Assembly (NCBI RefSeq): GCF_019317285.1
Contig: NZ_CP079218.1
Coordinates: 868,001-932,000 of the forward strand
Length of the DNA stretch: 64,000 nucleotides
Direction of reading: 5' to 3'
Source of the DNA: Pedobacter sp. D749
GTDB lineage: Bacteria > Bacteroidota > Bacteroidia > Sphingobacteriales > Sphingobacteriaceae
Shown: in pieces, positions 58,953 to 64,000 of the stretch
Layout: every line of letters starts with the position of its first letter
Position numbering within the stretch: position 1 is the stretch's first letter
The notes under the pieces: model-generated
Databases searched by the model: none
Told to the model about the DNA's origin: nothing
Seen by the model: the letters and a program-made list of their open reading frames with translations, nothing else
Program-made: the position numbers and the translations under genes

Positions 58953-61343
58953 ATGTTTAAACTTAACCTCAAAATCGCCTGGCGAAACCTCTGGAAAAAC
59001 AAAGGTTATACCCTTATCAATATTCTTGGACTGTCAATCGGGATGGCCAGTTGCATCCTCATATTTTTGTTTGTCCGTTATCAGCTCAGTTTTGATGAAG
59101 GTATTAAAAATGAAGACCGGATTTACAGGTTTGTAACCGATTGGAAGTATGATGCTTTTGATGATTACTCTTCCGGAGTTCCAATTCCAGTGGCTAAAGT
59201 GGCAAAAAGTGAAATAGCTGGCCTCGAAAAAACAGCTGCCATCGTTAAAAGAGGCACTATCGTACGTGTTCAGGATCAAAGTGGCAAAAATATTTTCAAA
59301 AGTGATGAAGATGTTTATTATACTGAACCTGATTTCTTCAGCATTTTTAATACACAATGGGTTTTTGGGTATCCTGACGAAGCCCTGAGCCAACCAAATA
59401 CTGTCGCACTTTCAGAGGAAATGGCAAGAAAGTATTTTGGTCAGGCACAAAATGCTATGGGTAAAAGTATTTTAGTGGGTACGAAAACTTTCTTCAAAGT
59501 GACCGGCGTATTTAAAGACATGCCTCAAAATAGCAGCTATCCGCTTAAAATTGTACTGAGTTATAAAAGTTTTCCCGACCGGGATGATGATTGCTGGGAC
59601 TGTGTGAGTTCTGGTAACGAATTTTATGTACTGGTAAAAAAAGGCTTAACTGCTAGCGATATCAAGGGGGCATTAGATCAGTTCAACAAAGTGCATTTTA
59701 CCGATCATAAGATTGCCGGTAATCAGCATAATGTACTTCAGGCATTAAGAGATATTCATTTTAATGAACGCTACAACAACTTCGCAGAGAATTCGATGGG
59801 CAAAAAAGAGATTTATGGTCTGATTGTTATAGGGCTGTTTTTAATGATTACGGCTTGTATCAACTTTATTAACTTAAGTACGGCACAAGCCATTAACAGG
59901 GCGAAAGAGGTTGGTGTTAGAAAAGTAATGGGGAGCATGCGTAAACAACTTATTTTTCAGTTTTTGAGTGAAACCTTTATGGTTACGTTAGTTGCCATGC
60001 TAATCGCCTGTGTCCTTGCCGAATTATGTATTCCCCAGCTGCAAAACATTTTCAAGGGAAATATCACTTTCAGTCTGTTTCAGCATCCTGTAATTTTTGT
60101 TTTTATGCTGCTACTGGTGTTATTTGTCGGCTTTTTGGCTGGCTTTTATCCGGCAATAATTATGTCGGGCTTTAGACCTGCCTTAGCCATTAAAAATAAA
60201 ATTACATTAAAGAATGGTGGCTTGAGTCTTCGTAAAATCCTGGTTATAGTACAGTTTTCCATTTCTATCATTTTGATTATCGGTACAATCGTAGTGATGA
60301 AACAAATGCATTATATCCGGCAAAAAACGTTGGGGTTTAATGCTAACGAGGTTGCAATGGTAAGCATGCCTACTGATAGCGTAAGTTTAATGAAACATGC
60401 AACATTTAAGGAGCGGCTGTCTAAATTGCCTGGTGTAGAAATGATTAGCTTTTGTCAGGATCCACCGCTTTCTCAAAATGTTAACTCATCCGACTTTACG
60501 TTCAATGGAATTAAGAATAAAGACTTTGAAGTAAGAAGGTTAAAGGCTGATGAAAATTTCTTTAAGCTTTTTAATTTAACCATTATTGCCGGAAAAGTAT
60601 TTTCGAAAAGTGACACCGCGAATGGTTACGTGGTCAATGAAACTTTTCTTAAAAAAGTACATATTGCCAATCCTCAGGATGCGTTAGGAAAACTGATCAA
60701 TTCTACGGGACAGAATATACCGATTGTCGGTGTGGTTAAAGACTTTAATGATAAATCTTTAAAGGAGAATATTTCAGGGCTTACCATCTCAGCAGGTAGA
60801 AACCAATATTACCGGGCAGCAATTAAAATGGATACGAAACAACTAATGACAACCACGAAGCAGGTTGAAGCTTTATGGAACAGCATTTTTCCAAACCATG
60901 TATATTTCTCTTATTTCGTTAATGATCGGATTAATAGTTACTACGAAACCGAAAAAGTGATGGGTATTTTATTTAAGGTATTCGCAGGAGTAATCATTTT
61001 TATTTCTTTTATCGGGTTATTCGGGCTGATGTCTTTCGTAGCAACACAGCGCACGAGGGAGATGGCCATCAGAAAAGTGCTGGGCGCAACAAATTATGAA
61101 TTAATTAAAATGCTGAACGGATCATTTCTGCAGATGGTTTTTATTGCCAATCTGGTGGCCTGGCCCCTTGCATATCTTTTAGTGAATAACTGGTTGAATG
61201 GTTTCGCGTACCGCATGCATCTAAGCATTTGGCCCTTCTTATCAGCCATGCTGGCCACTATGGTGGTTACTTTAATTACCGTTTCTATCCGTTCTTATAA
61301 AGCAGCTGTCGCCAATACAATTAATGCACTGAAATATGAATAG
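58953..61343 (+). CDS. FtsX/MacB-type ABC permease 5
   Basis: A 796-residue paralog. The periplasmic domain is the most individual of the set (YSSGVPIPVAKVAKSEIAG). Coupling segments EVGVRKVMGSMRKQL and EMAIRKVLGATNYELI; ends INALKYE. About eight helices, as in the others. Confidence 0.88.
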   Translation: MFKLNLKIAWRNLWKNKGYTLINILGLSIGMASCILIFLFVRYQLSFDEGIKNEDRIYRFVTDWKYDAFDDYSSGVPIPVAKVAKSEIAGLEKTAAIVKRGTIVRVQDQSGKNIFKSDEDVYYTEPDFFSIFNTQWVFGYPDEALSQPNTVALSEEMARKYFGQAQNAMGKSILVGTKTFFKVTGVFKDMPQNSSYPLKIVLSYKSFPDRDDDCWDCVSSGNEFYVLVKKGLTASDIKGALDQFNKVHFTDHKIAGNQHNVLQALRDIHFNERYNNFAENSMGKKEIYGLIVIGLFLMITACINFINLSTAQAINRAKEVGVRKVMGSMRKQLIFQFLSETFMVTLVAMLIACVLAELCIPQLQNIFKGNITFSLFQHPVIFVFMLLLVLFVGFLAGFYPAIIMSGFRPALAIKNKITLKNGGLSLRKILVIVQFSISIILIIGTIVVMKQMHYIRQKTLGFNANEVAMVSMPTDSVSLMKHATFKERLSKLPGVEMISFCQDPPLSQNVNSSDFTFNGIKNKDFEVRRLKADENFFKLFNLTIIAGKVFSKSDTANGYVVNETFLKKVHIANPQDALGKLINSTGQNIPIVGVVKDFNDKSLKENISGLTISAGRNQYYRAAIKMDTKQLMTTTKQVEALWNSIFPNHVYFSYFVNDRINSYYETEKVMGILFKVFAGVIIFISFIGLFGLMSFVATQRTREMAIRKVLGATNYELIKMLNGSFLQMVFIANLVAWPLAYLLVNNWLNGFAYRMHLSIWPFLSAMLATMVVTLITVSIRSYKAAVANTINALKYE

Positions 61344-61420
61344 AGATTCGCATATGGCGCCTGGCGTATGCGATAAGTCCCCGCTAACCGCCATACGCTC
61401 TACGCTAAACCTTTTACCTT
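61344..61420. repeat. intercistronic hairpin, spacer 5 (hybrid)
   Basis: The left half GGCGTATGCG pairs with CCATACGC as in the first spacer class, while the right end (AAACCTTTTACCTT) matches the second class. It looks like a recombinant of the two. Confidence 0.65.
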
Positions 61421-63790
61421 ATGTTTAAACTGAACTTAAAAATCGCACTGCGTAGTCTATTTAGAAACAAAGTTTATGCAGCCATAAACATTGGTGGTTT
61501 GGCTATTGGTTTAACCTCTTGCTTACTACTGTTATTATATGCTGGTTATGAGTGGGGTTATGACCGGCAATTTAAAAACTCACCGCATATTTATCAGGCG
61601 ATGATTAATTTAAATGACCAGAAAGGAGAGGTGATCAGAACAATAAACCAATCGCAGAATGTGATGTTGGCTGCACTTAAAGAAGAATTTCCTGAGGTAT
61701 TATACGGTGCCAGAATTACCGATGTTTATAAAAGATTGGTGGCCAATGGACAAGAAAGCTTAAAATTAGATAGCAGGTACGTCGACCCCGATTTTTTAAA
61801 ATTATTTGATTATCATTTTATCAGTGGAAATCCTACAAAGGCATTAAATGATCCCAATTCTATTGTTTTAACTGAAACAGCAGCAAAACGGATATTCGGT
61901 ACAACAGATGTGCTTAATCAAAAAGTACGATTTGAAAATCAGGTTGACTTAAAAGTTACAGGTGTAATAAAAGACCTTCCTACCAATATTACCTATGGTT
62001 TCGAATCGTTAACCACATTTACTTTATATGAAAATTTAAACCAGTGGCCAAAAAAACCAAATTGGGGTAGCCATGATTATTACACTTTAATAAAATTAAA
62101 TGAAAATACAGATATAGAAGCCTTTAATATAAAGTTAAAGGGATTTGTAGGCAAACACTTTGCTGCTGCCAAAGAAGATGTATTTATTTATCCTTTAACA
62201 AAATTACACCTATACGGAACATTTTTAAATGGTAAAAGCATTGGGGGCAATATTAAGCAGTTGCAACTGTTTGTTGGTTTATCGATAGGTATCCTCCTTA
62301 TTGCCTGTATTAATTTTATGAATTTGGCAACCGCCAGCACACAAGGCAGAGCAAAAGAAATTGGCGTCAAAAAAACTATGGGTGCATCCAGATCAAATCT
62401 GGTTTTTCAGTTTATGTTGGAATCATTCATTTTAACCCTGATTGGCATTCTGTTAAGCATTATTCTACTCGAATTCAGTTTGCCAATGTTTAACCGGCTA
62501 TTGGGAATTGAAATTGTGTTTGATTACCTCAATCCAGCCAACTGGATATTGATTTTTAGTATTTTGGTTATAACCGGCTTCATATCAGGAAGCTACCCTT
62601 CATTTTACCTTTCTGGTTTTAACGTGATACAATCACTCAAAAAATCCTTAAATTTTAAAAAAGGATATGCCTTAACTTTCAGGCAGGTTTTGGTTGTCAT
62701 ACAATTTGGCTTTTCAGTGGTATTAATTGTGGCAACCATAACCATTTATAAACAAATCCAGTTTATTAAAAACATGCCTTTAGGTTACAGATCAAATGGA
62801 CTGCTGGAAGTAGCTCACGAAGGATTGTTGTATGAAAAATTCAACCTGTTAAAAACAAGATTACTATCCAGTGGCGCTGTTGTAGGCGTAACACAATCAT
62901 CTGGCAGTATTTCTAACAAAAACAGCAGTGTAAGAGGCCTGGGCTGGGTTGGGATGTCCGAAAGTGATAAAATGATCGATTTTGATCAGATCTACACCAC
63001 TTATGATTTTACTAAAACGGTAAACATCAGGTTGTTGGCAGGAAGGGATTTTGATCGGAAATTTGCTTCAGATACAGCGGCAATACTTTTGAGCAAAAAA
63101 GCGGTTGAAGTAATGCACCTGAAACGTCCGGTTGGTACCAGCATTGTATACCAGGGAACAAAAAGAAATGTGGTAGGGGTTTTTGATGATATTGTTTGGG
63201 GTGACCCGAGTAAAGTTGCCGCACCTATGGTTATTGCTTATGCAGATATCAGTGATGTAATTACCATGCGCCTAAATCCCGATAAAAGTTTAAGTGAAAG
63301 CACTAGCATTATTAATAAGCTGGTAAAAGAATTAAACCCAAATTTTCCTGTCGAAATTAAATTTATCGATGGTTTAAACGAAATTAAACTAAAAAATGAA
63401 AAGATTTTGGGCACTTTGGCAAATCTTTTTGGATGTTTGGCCATTTTCATATCTTGTTTAGGTTTGTTCGGTCTTTCATCTTTTAGTACAGCGCAAAGAA
63501 TAAAAGAAGTAAGTATCCGTAAAATCTTAGGCGCTTCAATTACAGAGTTGATGACTTTACTTTCTTTAAGTTTTTTAAAATTAATATTTATTGCAATTGT
63601 AATTGCACTGCCAGTTGCCTATTATATTATGAATAACTGGTTAATGCATTTCGAACTCAGAACAAGCTTAAATTTGTGGGTGTTTATGGCAACAGCAACA
63701 CTTACACTGTTAATTTCAATTTTAACAATTACCTGGCAAACCTATCGCGCCGCAAAAACAAATGCAGTTGATGCTTTAAAATACGAATAA
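61421..63790 (+). CDS. FtsX/MacB-type ABC permease 6
   Basis: A 789-residue paralog. Coupling segments EIGVKKTMGASRSNL and EVSIRKILGASITELM, then LLSLSFLKL as in permease 2. Ends VDALKYE. Confidence 0.9.
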   Translation: MFKLNLKIALRSLFRNKVYAAINIGGLAIGLTSCLLLLLYAGYEWGYDRQFKNSPHIYQAMINLNDQKGEVIRTINQSQNVMLAALKEEFPEVLYGARITDVYKRLVANGQESLKLDSRYVDPDFLKLFDYHFISGNPTKALNDPNSIVLTETAAKRIFGTTDVLNQKVRFENQVDLKVTGVIKDLPTNITYGFESLTTFTLYENLNQWPKKPNWGSHDYYTLIKLNENTDIEAFNIKLKGFVGKHFAAAKEDVFIYPLTKLHLYGTFLNGKSIGGNIKQLQLFVGLSIGILLIACINFMNLATASTQGRAKEIGVKKTMGASRSNLVFQFMLESFILTLIGILLSIILLEFSLPMFNRLLGIEIVFDYLNPANWILIFSILVITGFISGSYPSFYLSGFNVIQSLKKSLNFKKGYALTFRQVLVVIQFGFSVVLIVATITIYKQIQFIKNMPLGYRSNGLLEVAHEGLLYEKFNLLKTRLLSSGAVVGVTQSSGSISNKNSSVRGLGWVGMSESDKMIDFDQIYTTYDFTKTVNIRLLAGRDFDRKFASDTAAILLSKKAVEVMHLKRPVGTSIVYQGTKRNVVGVFDDIVWGDPSKVAAPMVIAYADISDVITMRLNPDKSLSESTSIINKLVKELNPNFPVEIKFIDGLNEIKLKNEKILGTLANLFGCLAIFISCLGLFGLSSFSTAQRIKEVSIRKILGASITELMTLLSLSFLKLIFIAIVIALPVAYYIMNNWLMHFELRTSLNLWVFMATATLTLLISILTITWQTYRAAKTNAVDALKYE

Positions 63791-63866
63791 TACCTGCGGA
63801 TAGCGTTTGGCGTTCAGCGTGGATTTCCCGCCAACCGCCAACCGCTTTGCGCTTAATCCTAAAAAT
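63791..63866. repeat. intercistronic hairpin, spacer 6
   Basis: AGCGTTTGGCG pairs with CGCCAACCGCT, first spacer class with the CAGCGTGGATTT loop kept. It precedes an ATPase gene instead of a permease gene, so the spacer follows the operon position and not the permease type. Confidence 0.65.
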
Positions 63867-64000
63867 ATGATACAATTAACCAACATCGAAAAATACTACG
63901 CAAACAAAGGCGTTAAAAATTATGTACTCCGTTTGGTAACCACAACCATTAAACAGGGAGAATTTGTTTCCATTATGGGGCCATCAGGTGCCGGGAAATC
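63867..64000 (+). CDS. ABC transporter ATP-binding protein, N-terminal fragment
   Basis: The first 44 codons of a second ATPase (MIQLTNIEKYYANKG), ending inside Walker A (GPSGAGKS). It is a paralog of the ATPase at 48230 and opens another module after six permeases. The rest is outside the window. Confidence 0.85.
   Translation, partial: MIQLTNIEKYYANKGVKNYVLRLVTTTIKQGEFVSIMGPSGAGK

Noticed and set aside
1..64000. tRNA or rRNA genes
   Set aside because: No cloverleaf T-loop pattern or rRNA core sequence was noticed while reading; a covariance-model search was not possible.

Overview
The window looks like the chromosome of a Sphingobacteriaceae member (Bacteroidota), most like Pedobacter. 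The base composition is AT-rich and several promoters carry the Bacteroidota -7 box TAnnTTTG. There are SusC-style TonB receptors with a carboxypeptidase-regulatory domain, DUF3667 and DUF1543 proteins, NtrC-type AAA+ regulation with a Bacteroidota-like GAFTDA loop, and many dispersed palindromic intergenic repeats. Species cannot be decided from sequence reading alone. I see no rRNA, tRNA, CRISPR array, prophage or intact insertion sequence.

Layout. 1-0.84 kb: end of a GH29 alpha-L-fucosidase and a fucose/rhamnose mutarotase. 1-8.5 kb: a membrane-tethered winged-helix regulator, small secreted and membrane proteins, a frameshifted DUF3667 gene, a TetR regulator with its operator, a pentapeptide-repeat protein, a gene remnant, a DUF4350-like secreted protein and a DUF1543 protein. 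9-11.3 kb: a large FAD/NAD(P) oxidoreductase and an M23 peptidase. 11.6-21.6 kb: an NRPS-independent siderophore (NIS) locus. It has a PLP decarboxylase, an NIS synthetase fused to a GNAT acyltransferase, an N-hydroxylase and a second NIS synthetase, divergent from a TonB receptor, with Fur-like palindromes between them.

23.2-31.9 kb: a complete assimilatory sulfate-reduction operon: Rrf2 regulator, sulfite reductase, SUMT, a Met8-TauE/SafE fusion, APS reductase, CysD and CysN. Its leader appears to encode a 22-residue peptide with a Cys-Cys pair and three late Met codons, followed by an intrinsic terminator. That is the layout of a translation-coupled attenuator. A shared ATTCC-type box lies upstream of the Rrf2 gene, of this operon, and of a divergent second SUMT gene at 34.3 kb.

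32.2-34.0 kb: SRPBCC-EVE-MarR operon and a lipoprotein. 35.9-43.7 kb: glycogen and trehalose genes (GlgA, GlgC, GH15, trehalose-phosphate synthase/phosphatase), separated by repeat-rich spacers that include a MITE-like nested palindrome and tandem duplications.

43.8-64 kb: a histidine kinase and a sigma-54-type response regulator, divergent from an export operon. The operon has a membrane-fusion adaptor, an ABC ATPase and six tandem paralogous eight-helix FtsX/MacB-type permeases, and then a second ATPase cut by the window edge. A sigma-54 promoter with correct GG-N10-GC spacing and paired upstream dyads sits in front of the adaptor. Most spacers in the permease array fold as related imperfect hairpins.
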